Assembly (NCBI RefSeq): GCF_000337375.1 | Contig: NZ_AOJG01000012.1 | Location: 32,074-96,073, forward strand | Source: Halorubrum lipolyticum DSM 21995 | Lineage (GTDB): Archaea > Halobacteriota > Halobacteria > Halobacteriales > Haloferacaceae | Length of the DNA stretch: 64,000 nucleotides | Direction: 5' to 3' | Shown: positions 7,956-15,641 of the stretch, piece after piece | Position numbering within the stretch: the first letter of the stretch is position 1 | Layout of the letters: each line of letters starts with the position of its first letter | Position numbers and translations under genes: made by a program | The notes under the pieces: generated by a model | What the model was told of the DNA's origin: nothing | Database searches by the model: none | The model's input: only the letters and a program-made list of their open reading frames with translations

Positions 7956-8543
7956 ATGGGGATCAGGGAAGACGCGTTCGACCTCCTCGCGTGCGACGGC
8001 GACGCCGTCCGGACGCGGTTCAACGAGTTCGTCTCGCGCCACGGCGTCACGTCGGACCGGGGGCGGGCGGGCACGGAGGTGGCCGCCGACGCCGACCGCG
8101 GAGACCGAGACGACCTCCCGGCGCTCACCGAGCGCGACCGCCGGCTGATCGACCGGGTTCGGCTCCTCGACACCGCCCCGATCGGCGTCACGCTGTGCGG
8201 GCCGGCGTACCGCGACACGCCGATCCTGTACGCGAACCGGACGTTCCGCGACCGCACCGGCTACTCGCTCGCCGAGCTCCGCGGTCGCAACCCGCGGCTG
8301 CTGCAGGGTCCCCGCACGGACCCCGCGGCCGTCGCGAAGCTACGCGAAGCGGTGTCGATCTGGGAGGCCGTCACCGTCGACGTGTGGAACCACCGGCGGG
8401 ACGGGACGCCGTTTCTGAACCGCGTCTCGCTCCGACCGCTCCGCGGCGACGACGGGACCATCACCCACTGGGCCGCGGTACAGGCCGCGGTGCAGGCCGC
8501 AGTCGAGGGACCGACCGAGCGAATCGGAGACGCGGAGCGGTGA
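7956..8543 (+). CDS. LOV-like PAS domain protein lacking the flavin cysteine
   Basis: A 195-residue protein. Residues 1-75 are an acidic N-terminal segment and residues about 75-180 form a PAS domain closest to the LOV subgroup (ILYANRTFRDRTGYSLAELRGRNPRLLQGPRTDPAAV). In photoactive LOV domains the motif reads GRNCRFLQG and the cysteine bonds to FMN; here that position is Pro113. The domain may still bind flavin but cannot form the usual adduct. There is no output domain (kinase, HTH or GAF), so it must act through a partner. The C-terminus has a short duplication, VQAAVQAAVEG. The ATG at 7956 is the first start in frame before the homology. Confidence 0.8.
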   Translation: MGIREDAFDLLACDGDAVRTRFNEFVSRHGVTSDRGRAGTEVAADADRGDRDDLPALTERDRRLIDRVRLLDTAPIGVTLCGPAYRDTPILYANRTFRDRTGYSLAELRGRNPRLLQGPRTDPAAVAKLREAVSIWEAVTVDVWNHRRDGTPFLNRVSLRPLRGDDGTITHWAAVQAAVQAAVEGPTERIGDAER

Positions 8544-8626
8544 TGCCGCGGTCGGTGTGAGCTCTCCGACTCCGGGGTCGGTGTCAGCCCTCCGCGGGAG
8601 GCCGCGTCGCTCGGGGGGGTCCGCAC

Positions 8627-9322
8627 CTACCGACGCGGATCGGCGCTTTGCAGCCGCCGAGCGACGAGCGTGAACAGCCCCAGTCCGATCAGGTAGAGCC
8701 GCCAGCCGGCGCTCGCGACCGGGAACCGCCTGTCGACCGGCTCGTCCGTGACCTCTCGGGGGTCGCGCGGCTCGACGGGGTTGTTCACGTGCACCGTGTC
8801 GGTCGTTCCGCCTCCGCCCGCGTCGACCCGACGGGCCCCCGTCTCCGGATCGACTCGAACGTCGACGAACGTCTGTACGAACCCGTCGGTCGACGAGAGC
8901 AGCGCCTCTCCGTTCAGAGCGTAAAAGCGGTCTCGAAGCGGCCAGAGCGCGTTCACCCCCTCGAGGTGGACCCAGTCCAGCGCGACGTGCGCGAACACGT
9001 GCACGAACAGGCCGACCCACGCGACCGCGATCCACCGCTCGGCACTGCGCTCCGAGAACCGGTCGGCGAGCCGGTCGCGGAGCGTCGACCGGCCCCGCAG
9101 CCGCGTGTCGTAGTAGAGGAGCGCCGCGACCGCCGCGGGGAGCACGAGGTTGTGACCGACCGTCCGGTGGGCCCCCGGCATGACCGGGCCGAGGAAGCTG
9201 TCGACCTCCGGGAAGACGACGACCGCGAGGACGACCGCGAGCGCTCGCCGGTCGTAGTAGTCGCCGAGGAGCCCGACCGCGAGCGCGAGCGCGAACCCCG
9301 CGTGGACGACCGTCGAGACCAT
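8627..9322 (-). CDS. Membrane-bound metal-dependent hydrolase (DUF457/YdjM-like), paralogue 1
   Basis: A 231-residue membrane protein with four to five hydrophobic segments. It carries the family's polar motifs: FPEVDS near residue 37, HRTVGHN near 52, and FAHVALDWVHLEGVNALWPL near 110, which are thought to ligate metal. The C-terminal region is a periplasm-like loop with acidic residues and a last transmembrane helix. Its start codon directly abuts the stop of the upstream paralogue (9323), so the two are one transcription unit and probably translationally coupled. The family is described as a membrane-bound hydrolase; no substrate is known. Confidence 0.8.
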   Translation of the reverse strand: MVSTVVHAGFALALAVGLLGDYYDRRALAVVLAVVVFPEVDSFLGPVMPGAHRTVGHNLVLPAAVAALLYYDTRLRGRSTLRDRLADRFSERSAERWIAVAWVGLFVHVFAHVALDWVHLEGVNALWPLRDRFYALNGEALLSSTDGFVQTFVDVRVDPETGARRVDAGGGGTTDTVHVNNPVEPRDPREVTDEPVDRRFPVASAGWRLYLIGLGLFTLVARRLQSADPRR

Positions 9323-10054
9323 TTATCGGGTCGCCTCCGTTCGGTCGGTCGCGGCGTCGGTCTCGGCTCCGCCTCCGTCTCCGTTCCCCCCGGCGGACTC
9401 CCGCGAGCGGCGTACCCGCGCGAACCGCACCGCGAGCAGCGCCGCCCCCGCGGCGACGACCACTAGCTGCCAGCCGCTCCGGACGAGGTACAGCGTCCGG
9501 TCCGCGCCGAGAGAGAGCCCCGGTCGCCCGTCGGGGTTCGCGAAGGTCGGGATCACGTGCGAGGCGGTCGTGCCGGGGCTCCGAAACGGGAGGATCCCGG
9601 GCCCCTCCGCACCGAGCGCGACGAACGTCTGGACGATCCCCTCACGCGTCGAGAAGACGAGACGGCCGTCGATCCGGTAGTAGGCGTCGTGGACCGGGTA
9701 CAGCAGGTTCGCGCCCTCGCCGCCGAACAGGTCGGGCCCGACGCCCGCGGCGACGAACGCGGCCAGCGCGACCCACGCGACCCGCACGCCCCGCCACCCG
9801 AACCGGGCGCGGACCCGAGAGTCGGTGCCGACGGCGGTGTCCCGGTAGAGCGCGACCGCCGCGAGCAGCGGGAGCCAGAGGGCGTGGAGGAGGGCGTTCG
9901 TCGCGCCCGGAACGACGAGGCTCGCGACCGCGTCGAGATCGGGAGCGACCGCGGCCGCGACGACGACCGCGACCGCGCGCCGGTCGAACGCGGCGCCGAG
10001 CAGGGCCGCCGCGAGCACCGCGCCGACGGCGGCGCTGACCAGCGTCGGTGCCAT
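9323..10054 (-). CDS. DUF457-like membrane protein, degenerate paralogue 2
   Basis: A 243-residue paralogue of the next gene in the unit, alignable along its length (APDLDAV to FPEVDS; EGANLLYPVHDAYYRIDG to EGVNALWPLRDRFYALNG; GIVQTFV to GFVQTFV). Of the putative metal ligands, the aspartates remain, but the first histidine of the HRTVGHN motif is threonine and the histidine of HVALD is glycine. It therefore looks catalytically impaired and may be a structural partner. It is preceded by a TATA-poor region next to the convergent repeat-bearing gene. Whether the two proteins form a complex is inference. Confidence 0.7.
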   Translation of the reverse strand: MAPTLVSAAVGAVLAAALLGAAFDRRAVAVVVAAAVAPDLDAVASLVVPGATNALLHALWLPLLAAVALYRDTAVGTDSRVRARFGWRGVRVAWVALAAFVAAGVGPDLFGGEGANLLYPVHDAYYRIDGRLVFSTREGIVQTFVALGAEGPGILPFRSPGTTASHVIPTFANPDGRPGLSLGADRTLYLVRSGWQLVVVAAGAALLAVRFARVRRSRESAGGNGDGGGAETDAATDRTEATR

Positions 10055-10120
10055 ACCGACCCTGACACTCCCACGAGAATAAGCGCTCCGGGGGCGGAGT
10101 CGCCGCGAAACGGTGGCGGA

Positions 10121-11080
10121 TCAGGCCCGGTCGTCGTCCCGTACCGGGCCGTCGCCAGAGTTCCGATCGACTGCGTCCGAGTTCTGTTCGACTGCGTCCG
10201 AGTTCTGTTCGACTGCGTCCGAGTTCTGTTCGACTGCGTCCGAGTTCTGTTCGACTGCGTCCGAGTTCTGTTCGACTGCGTCCGAGTCCGGCTCCACGGC
10301 GTCCGCCGGGATGAACGCGTCGTCGCCCGTCGGCGGGGCGTCGCTCTCCGCCGAGTCGCCGGTCTTCGACGGACCGGCGTCACTCGTCGCCGAGTCGCTG
10401 CCGTCGTCCGCCACCGACTCCCGGACGGTCCCCGACCCGTCTCCCGTCGGCTCTCCGAGCAGCGCGGTCGCCATCTGCCGGCAGACGTACGCGACGAGGT
10501 TCGTGACGTGAAGGGCCACGAGCACCGCGACGACGCCGACGAGGACCGCCAGCAGCGCCTCAGGGAGCGTGTCGATCGCCCACGTCACCGGCTCCCCGTT
10601 GGACTCGCCGAAGTTCGCCACGTATGGGTACCGCAGCGGGGCGAGAACGAGCGGGAGTCCGGCCGCGAGCGCGACCAGCGGGACGAACGCGAGCACGGTG
10701 ACGAAGTATTTCAGCAGGAGGAAGCCGACGCCCCGCCACGTCGACGCCGCGTCGACGTACTTCCTGACGCCGGCGACCGCGCCGTCCGTGTCGGCGGGCA
10801 CGTCGTCGTACCGCTCGAGGTCCGTGCCCAGCAGCCGGTCGGCGAGCCAGCGCTCGAAGCCGGCGGCGATCCGGGCGCCGAGGAGCGTCGCCAGCAGGAC
10901 GACGAACCCGACGAGCACCACGGAGAGCAGGAGTCCGAAGACGAACCCGAACGAGAACAGCATCGAGTAGAGGAACCCGAGCGGGATCGCGAGCAGGAGG
11001 TACAACAGGTGTCTGTACGTCCGGCCGTCGACGAGGACGCCGACGACCGGGAGAGCGGAGGGTGATCTGAGGGAGACCAT
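10121..11080 (-). CDS. Sensor-domain membrane protein with heptad-like C-terminal repeats
   Basis: A 319-residue protein. Residues about 15-215 match the putative sensor domain found at the front of some histidine kinases (RTYRHLLYLLLAIPLGFLYS, FERWLADRLLG), with four transmembrane segments. No kinase or other output domain follows. The C-terminal 100 residues are hydrophilic and acidic and contain a seven-residue repeat, SDAVEQN, five times exactly plus diverged copies, encoded by a 21-bp DNA tandem repeat. The repeat number is likely to vary between strains. The tail is probably disordered and cytoplasmic. The sensed signal is unknown. Confidence 0.78.
   Translation of the reverse strand: MVSLRSPSALPVVGVLVDGRTYRHLLYLLLAIPLGFLYSMLFSFGFVFGLLLSVVLVGFVVLLATLLGARIAAGFERWLADRLLGTDLERYDDVPADTDGAVAGVRKYVDAASTWRGVGFLLLKYFVTVLAFVPLVALAAGLPLVLAPLRYPYVANFGESNGEPVTWAIDTLPEALLAVLVGVVAVLVALHVTNLVAYVCRQMATALLGEPTGDGSGTVRESVADDGSDSATSDAGPSKTGDSAESDAPPTGDDAFIPADAVEPDSDAVEQNSDAVEQNSDAVEQNSDAVEQNSDAVEQNSDAVDRNSGDGPVRDDDRA
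10158..10304. repeat. 21-bp tandem repeat (coding VNTR)
   Basis: Five identical 21-bp units, GAGTTCTGTTCGACTGCGTCC read on the plus strand with unit starts at 10179, 10200, 10221, 10242 and 10263, are flanked by one diverged unit on each side (10158-10178 and 10284-10304). The unit length keeps the reading frame, so expansion or contraction changes only the number of SDAVEQN repeats in the encoded tail. Confidence 0.95.
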
Positions 11081-11192
11081 GTGCGCTCACAAACGGTTTC
11101 GCTGTCGACATAAATCGGTCGCTCGCCGGGCCGCGGGACGGCCCGAGAGCCGCGACGGGACGGTCGCGGGAGCCGTCGGCGCCGCGGCTCGC

Positions 11193-11534
11193 TCAGCCGA
11201 TGAAGAAGTCGATGGCGTTCCCCGTCGACTGTCCTTTGTACAGCTCCGAGTAGCCGCAGTTCGCACACGAGACCACGACGAACTTGCGGTTCTGAACGTC
11301 GAACATCTTCGTGAGTCCGGTGCCGCTCGTCGCGATTTCGTCGGTCTCCGTCTCCTCGTGTCCGCACTTCGGGCAGCCGTCGTCGTCCCCGGCCGCCAGC
11401 GACTCGGGCCGTTCCCCGGTTCGAGTCGCGTCGGGGTCGGCGCGATCGCCGTCGCCCGCGTCGGCTCGCTCGTCGCTCGCTTCGTCGTCGAAGACGGAGT
11501 ACTCCGTCCCGCTGTCGTTGTCGTCGGAGGGCAT
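11193..11534 (-). CDS. Small zinc-ribbon protein
   Basis: A 113-residue protein. The first half is an acidic, disordered segment. The second half is a zinc ribbon: CPKCGHEET, then about 30 residues, then VVSCANCGYSELYKG, with two CxxC knuckles. The C-terminal part (NAIDFFIG) resembles small zinc-ribbon nucleic-acid-binding proteins of the DUF2082 type. I chose ATG 11534 (MPSDDNDSG), because the in-frame extension to 11594 runs into the divergent promoter region of the SDR gene and its sequence looks non-coding. Function unknown. Confidence 0.72.
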   Translation of the reverse strand: MPSDDNDSGTEYSVFDDEASDERADAGDGDRADPDATRTGERPESLAAGDDDGCPKCGHEETETDEIATSGTGLTKMFDVQNRKFVVVSCANCGYSELYKGQSTGNAIDFFIG

Positions 11535-11627
11535 CAGTTCGGCTTTCAACGACCAGCCAATTGAGCGTTGTGCCCGCATGTGACGGGGCGCCACAAGCTA
11601 TTCCACGACGCCGTACGATGCGAGTCT

Positions 11628-12305
11628 ATGTCGCGCGTCGTCGTCGTCGCTGGGGTCGGACCGAACATCGGGACCGCGGTCGCTCGCCGGTTCCACGCTG
11701 ACGGGTTCGCCGTCGCGATGCTCGCGCGGAGCGACCGGGTGACGGCCCCTCTCGCGGCGGAGCTCGGTTCCGATGCGGTATCGATAGCGGCTGACGTTAC
11801 GGACCGATCTGCGGTCGAACGGGCGATGGAACGGGTCAGAACCGAGCTCGGCCCCGTCGAGGTCCTCGTGTTGAACGCCAGCGGCGGGGGCGGACGCCCG
11901 GTCGACGAGGCGAACGTCGAGCGCCTCCGCTCAATCTTCGACGTCCGGGTCGGCGGGTCGCTCGCCTGCGTCCGCGCGGCCCTTCGGGATCTACGAGAGA
12001 CCGAAGGGACCGTCCTGTTCAGCGGAACGACGTTCGCGGAGCCTCCCGTGACCGAACAGATCGAGTGGGGCGCCGTCGGCCCGGCCGCTCGTGGACTCGC
12101 CCAGTCTCTGGACGCCGCCCTCGACGACGTCACCGTCACCTACGTCCGGATCGGATCGGCGGTCCGACCGGCGGAGAGTTCGACGGAGGCGGAGGAGACA
12201 GGTGACCGGATCGCGATCGACGCCGCCGACCTCGCCGCGGAGTACCGCCGGCTCGTGGACCGGCCGGGACTCGCGACGAGCGAGCTCGACCTGCGGGCGG
12301 AGTGA
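11628..12305 (+). CDS. Atypical short-chain dehydrogenase/reductase without YxxxK
   Basis: A 225-residue Rossmann-fold protein of the SDR superfamily. The N-terminus MSRVVVVAGVGPNIGTAVARRFHADGFAV carries a GxGxxxG nucleotide-binding motif, followed by AADVTD and VLVLNASGGG (the NAG position). The catalytic Tyr and Lys are absent: the corresponding segment reads TEQIEWGAVGPAARGLAQSL. It may bind NAD(P) without classical reductase chemistry, or use other residues. Start ATG 11628 was preferred to an upstream in-frame start at 11568, because homology begins here and the extension is basic and odd for this genome. It is monocistronic and divergent from the zinc-ribbon gene. Confidence 0.8.
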   Translation: MSRVVVVAGVGPNIGTAVARRFHADGFAVAMLARSDRVTAPLAAELGSDAVSIAADVTDRSAVERAMERVRTELGPVEVLVLNASGGGGRPVDEANVERLRSIFDVRVGGSLACVRAALRDLRETEGTVLFSGTTFAEPPVTEQIEWGAVGPAARGLAQSLDAALDDVTVTYVRIGSAVRPAESSTEAEETGDRIAIDAADLAAEYRRLVDRPGLATSELDLRAE

Positions 12306-12329
12306 CCGATCCGGGCGATCGAGTGGCGG

Positions 12330-13805
12330 CTACGCGTCGATATCGTCGACCAGCTCGTCGGCGACGCCGACGTACCCGGCGGGGGTCAGCGTCTTGAGCT
12401 CCTCGCGGACGCCCTCGTCGACGTCGAGGTCGTCGAAGAGGTCGCGGAAGTCGTCGAGGGTGACGCGCTTCCCCCGCGTCAGGTCCTTCACGCGTTCGTA
12501 CGCCCCCGTGTCGCCCTCGCGTCGGAGGATCGTCTGGACGGCCTCGCCGATCACCTCGGGCGTCGCCGCCAGCTCCTCGCGCATGACGGCCTCGTTCGGG
12601 ACGACCGTCGCGAGCCCGTCGCCGGCCTTCGAGTAGCCGATCAGGCAGTGCGCCAGGGCGGCGCCCACGTTGCGCTTGACCGTCGAGTCGGAGAGGTCGC
12701 GCTGGAGCCGCGAGGTCGTCACGTAGTCGGCGAGGAAGGTGAGGTCCGAGTTCGCCTTCGAGAGGTTCCCCTCGCTGTTCTCGAAGTCGATCGGATTCAC
12801 CTTGTGCGGCATCGTCGAGGAGCCCGTCTCGCCCTCGACGGTCCGCTGCCCGAGGTACCGGTCGGAGACGTAGAGCCACGCGTCCAGGTCCAGGTCGAGG
12901 AGGACGTTGTTGACGCCGCGCAGCGCGTCGAACAGCGCCGCGAGGTCGTCGCAGGGGTTCACCTGCGTCGCGAGCGGGGTGTGTTCGAGGTCGAGCCCGC
13001 GCACGAACGACTCGGCGAACGCCCGCCAGTCGACCTCGGGGTAGGCCGCGTCGTGGGCGGCGTAGGTCCCCGACGCACCGGCGAGCTTGCCGGAGAGGTC
13101 GCCGTTGGCGACGACGACTCGACCGAGCGCGCGACCGAGCCGCGAGGCGTACACGGCCATCTCCTTGCCGAACGTCGTCGGCGTCGCGGGCTGGCCGTGG
13201 GTGCGCGCCAGCATCGGCGTCTCGCGGTGCTCCCGCGCGAGGTCGGCGAGCGCGTCCCGGACCTCGCGGATCGCGGGCACGATCACCTCGCTCACGGCCC
13301 CCTTCACCAGGAGGCGGTGCGCGAGGTTGTTCACGTCCTCGCTCGTGAGCCCGAAGTGGATCCACGGGTACAGCGCCTCGCCGTCCGCGATCGTCCCCGA
13401 CTCCTCGAGTCCGTCGAGTCGGACCCGCAGGAAGTACTCGACCGCCTTCACGTCGTGGTTGGTCGCGCCGTACCCCTGCGCGCCCTCGACCTCCAGCGCC
13501 TTGATCAGGCGAGCGTCCTCGGCGGAGAACTCCTCGTAGACCCCCCGAAGCGCCGACTCGGCCGCCTCGTCGAGCGCGATCGGGGTCGCGTCGAGGCCGG
13601 CCAGATCGATCAGGTACTCGACCTCGACGCGGGTCCGGGCGCGCATGAGCGCGGCCTCGCTCGCGTACGGCGACAGCGGCGCGGTCCGGGAGGCGTACCG
13701 CCCGTCGAGCGGAGACACCGCCGCGAGCGGGTCCGAGCGCGACAGCCCGGAGATCGGTTCGTCGGCCGGTGCGTCGTCGCCGGGCGTGTCGTCGGCGTCC
13801 GTCAT
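12330..13805 (-). CDS. purB: Adenylosuccinate lyase
   Basis: A 491-residue enzyme of the fumarase/aspartase superfamily that acts twice in purine synthesis: it splits SAICAR to AICAR plus fumarate and adenylosuccinate to AMP plus fumarate. The signature GSSTMPHKVNPIDFEN is intact, as are LTSEDVNNLAHRL and the catalytic-histidine segment ARTHGQPATP. The ATG at 13805 starts MTDADDTPGDDAP, a usual acidic haloarchaeal leader, followed at once by LAAVSPLDGRYASRT. The frame is open much further upstream, but that part lies antisense to purNH and is not homologous. It is divergent from purNH, so two purine genes share one promoter region. Confidence 0.96.
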   Translation of the reverse strand: MTDADDTPGDDAPADEPISGLSRSDPLAAVSPLDGRYASRTAPLSPYASEAALMRARTRVEVEYLIDLAGLDATPIALDEAAESALRGVYEEFSAEDARLIKALEVEGAQGYGATNHDVKAVEYFLRVRLDGLEESGTIADGEALYPWIHFGLTSEDVNNLAHRLLVKGAVSEVIVPAIREVRDALADLAREHRETPMLARTHGQPATPTTFGKEMAVYASRLGRALGRVVVANGDLSGKLAGASGTYAAHDAAYPEVDWRAFAESFVRGLDLEHTPLATQVNPCDDLAALFDALRGVNNVLLDLDLDAWLYVSDRYLGQRTVEGETGSSTMPHKVNPIDFENSEGNLSKANSDLTFLADYVTTSRLQRDLSDSTVKRNVGAALAHCLIGYSKAGDGLATVVPNEAVMREELAATPEVIGEAVQTILRREGDTGAYERVKDLTRGKRVTLDDFRDLFDDLDVDEGVREELKTLTPAGYVGVADELVDDIDA

Positions 13806-13973
13806 GTCCGCGACTGCCGCTGGAGCCAGCAAAAGCGTGTCGATGAGGAGTGGCACGGACGTGGATCCGTTTTCGGTCTTCGCCGTCGTCTCGCCCGGAA
13901 TATATCCGCGAACGTGAACACACGACCGGAGCGGACCGCAATCGATATACGCGATCGGTCGGACCACTCGCGT
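13806..13973. promoter_or_regulatory. Divergent purB / purNH promoter region
   Basis: A 168-bp region between two divergent purine genes. For purNH, ATCGATATACGCG around 13941-13953 is TATA-like and about 25 bp from the ATG. For purB, a TATATTCC-like stretch on the minus strand near 13897-13904 is a weaker candidate. Shared regulation by purine supply is plausible but is not shown by a recognised operator. Confidence 0.45.
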
Positions 13974-15578
13974 ATGAAGATCGCCGGACTCGCGAGCAAC
14001 CGGGGACGGAACCTCAGACACATCGCCGACGCGGCGCCGGGCGACGCGGAGCTGTCGGTCGTCCTGACCAACCGCGAACAGGCCCCCGTGCTGGAGGCCG
14101 CGACGGAGCGTCGGATCCCGACGGAGGTCGTCGAGCGCGAGGCGGGCGAGTCGCGCGAGTCGCACGAGCGACGGATCGCCGACCGACTGGCGGGGTACGA
14201 CTTCGATCTCGTCTGTCTGGACGGGTACATGCGCGTGCTCACCGACGAGTTCCTCGACGCGGCGCCGACGACGCTGAACGTCCACCCCTCGCTGCTGCCC
14301 GCGTTCCCCGGTACGGACGCCCACGAGCAGGTGCTCGACGCCGGCGTCCGGACCACCGGCTGCACCGTTCACGTCGTCACCGAGGAGGTCGACGCCGGCC
14401 CGATCGTCACGCAGGAGCCGGTACCCGTCTACGAGGGCGACGACGCCGACGCGCTGAAAGACCGAGTGCTTCGCGACGCCGAGTTCACGGCGTACCCGCG
14501 GGCCGTGCGGTGGTTCGCGGAGGACCGAGTGACGCTCGAACGCGACGGCGACGACGCGCCCGTGAACGTATCCGTCGACGGCGACGAGGGGGGCGACTTC
14601 CCCGAGCGGCGGTTCGTCTCCGAGGAGCGCGCCGACACGCTGCGGTACGGCGAGAATCCCCACCAGGACGCCGCGCTCTACGTCGACGACGGCTGCGAGG
14701 AGGCGAGCGTCGTCGACGCGCCCCAGCTGAACCCCGGCGCGAAGGGGATGGGGTACAACAACTACAACGACGCCGACGCCGCGCTGAACCTCGTCAAGGA
14801 GTTCGACGAGCCCGCGGCCGCCGTGATCAAGCACACGAATCCGGCGGGCTGCGCGACGAGCGACACGCTCGTGGACGCGTACGACCGCGCGCTCCGCACC
14901 GACGCGAAGTCGGCGTTCGGCGGCATCGTCGCCGTGAACCGCGAGTGCGACGCCGACACCGCCGACGCCGTCGTCGACTCGTTCAAGGAGGTCGTCGTCG
15001 CGCCCGGCTACACCGACAGCGCGCTCGACGTGCTCCGGGAGAAGAAGAACCTCCGCGTGCTCGACGTGGGTCCGCTCGGCGAGGGCGACGAGCGCTTCTC
15101 CGAGCGGTTCACGGAGAAGCCGGTCGTCGGCGGGCGACTGGTACAGGAGCGCGACCGACAGTCGCCGGCGGCCGCCGACCTCGACGTGGTCACCGAACGC
15201 GAGCCCACCGACGAGCAGCTGGAGACGATGCTGTTCGCGTGGCAGACGCTCAAACACGTGAAGTCGAACGGCATCCTGTTCGCGACCGGCACCGAGACGG
15301 TCGGCGTCGGAATGGGACAGGTGTCGCGCGTCGACGCCGTCACGCTCGCGGCGATGAAGGCGGAGAAGGACGCCGACGGGAAGTCCGCCGAGGGCGCGGT
15401 GATGGCCTCGGACGCCTTCTTCCCCTTCCCGGACGCGATCGAGGAGGCGGCCGAGGCCGGGATCGAGGCCGTGATCCAGCCCGGCGGTTCCGTCAACGAC
15501 GAGGACGTGATCGCCGCGGCCGACGAACACGACATGGCGATGGCGTTCACCGGCTCGCGCTGCTTCCGGCACGACTGA
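13974..15578 (+). CDS. purH: PurN-PurH fusion: GAR transformylase / AICAR transformylase
   Basis: A 534-residue bifunctional enzyme. Residues 1 to about 190 are a GAR formyltransferase (PurN: GLASNRGRNL start, CLDGYMRVL, catalytic segment LNVHPSLLPAFPGTDAH, EEVDAGPIV). Residues about 205-534 are the AICAR formyltransferase half of PurH (RYGENPHQDAALY, GYNNYNDADAALNLV, IKHTNPAGCAT, KSAFGGIVAVN, ending IQPGGSVNDEDVI..FTGSRCFRH). The IMP cyclohydrolase half normally at the N-terminus of PurH is absent, so ring closure must be done by another enzyme, such as archaeal PurO, outside this window. This fusion is known from haloarchaea. The ATG at 13974 is preceded by a TATA-like box. It is divergent from purB. 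Confidence 0.94.
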   Translation: MKIAGLASNRGRNLRHIADAAPGDAELSVVLTNREQAPVLEAATERRIPTEVVEREAGESRESHERRIADRLAGYDFDLVCLDGYMRVLTDEFLDAAPTTLNVHPSLLPAFPGTDAHEQVLDAGVRTTGCTVHVVTEEVDAGPIVTQEPVPVYEGDDADALKDRVLRDAEFTAYPRAVRWFAEDRVTLERDGDDAPVNVSVDGDEGGDFPERRFVSEERADTLRYGENPHQDAALYVDDGCEEASVVDAPQLNPGAKGMGYNNYNDADAALNLVKEFDEPAAAVIKHTNPAGCATSDTLVDAYDRALRTDAKSAFGGIVAVNRECDADTADAVVDSFKEVVVAPGYTDSALDVLREKKNLRVLDVGPLGEGDERFSERFTEKPVVGGRLVQERDRQSPAAADLDVVTEREPTDEQLETMLFAWQTLKHVKSNGILFATGTETVGVGMGQVSRVDAVTLAAMKAEKDADGKSAEGAVMASDAFFPFPDAIEEAAEAGIEAVIQPGGSVNDEDVIAAADEHDMAMAFTGSRCFRHD

Positions 15579-15641
15579 GCCGGCGCCGTCGGTCGTCGGC
15601 CGATTCCGGCCCGCTACTCACACGCCGATCGGTTCCGATCT

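Noticed and set aside
10158-10304. CRISPR array
   Set aside because: Repeats are directly adjacent with no spacers, are 21 bp and in frame, and code for SDAVEQN; this is a coding VNTR.
13806-15572. Long minus-strand open frame continuing upstream of purB (total 1080 residues)
   Set aside because: The extension is antisense to purNH, its composition is that of a high-G+C shadow, and the homology of adenylosuccinate lyase starts at 13805.
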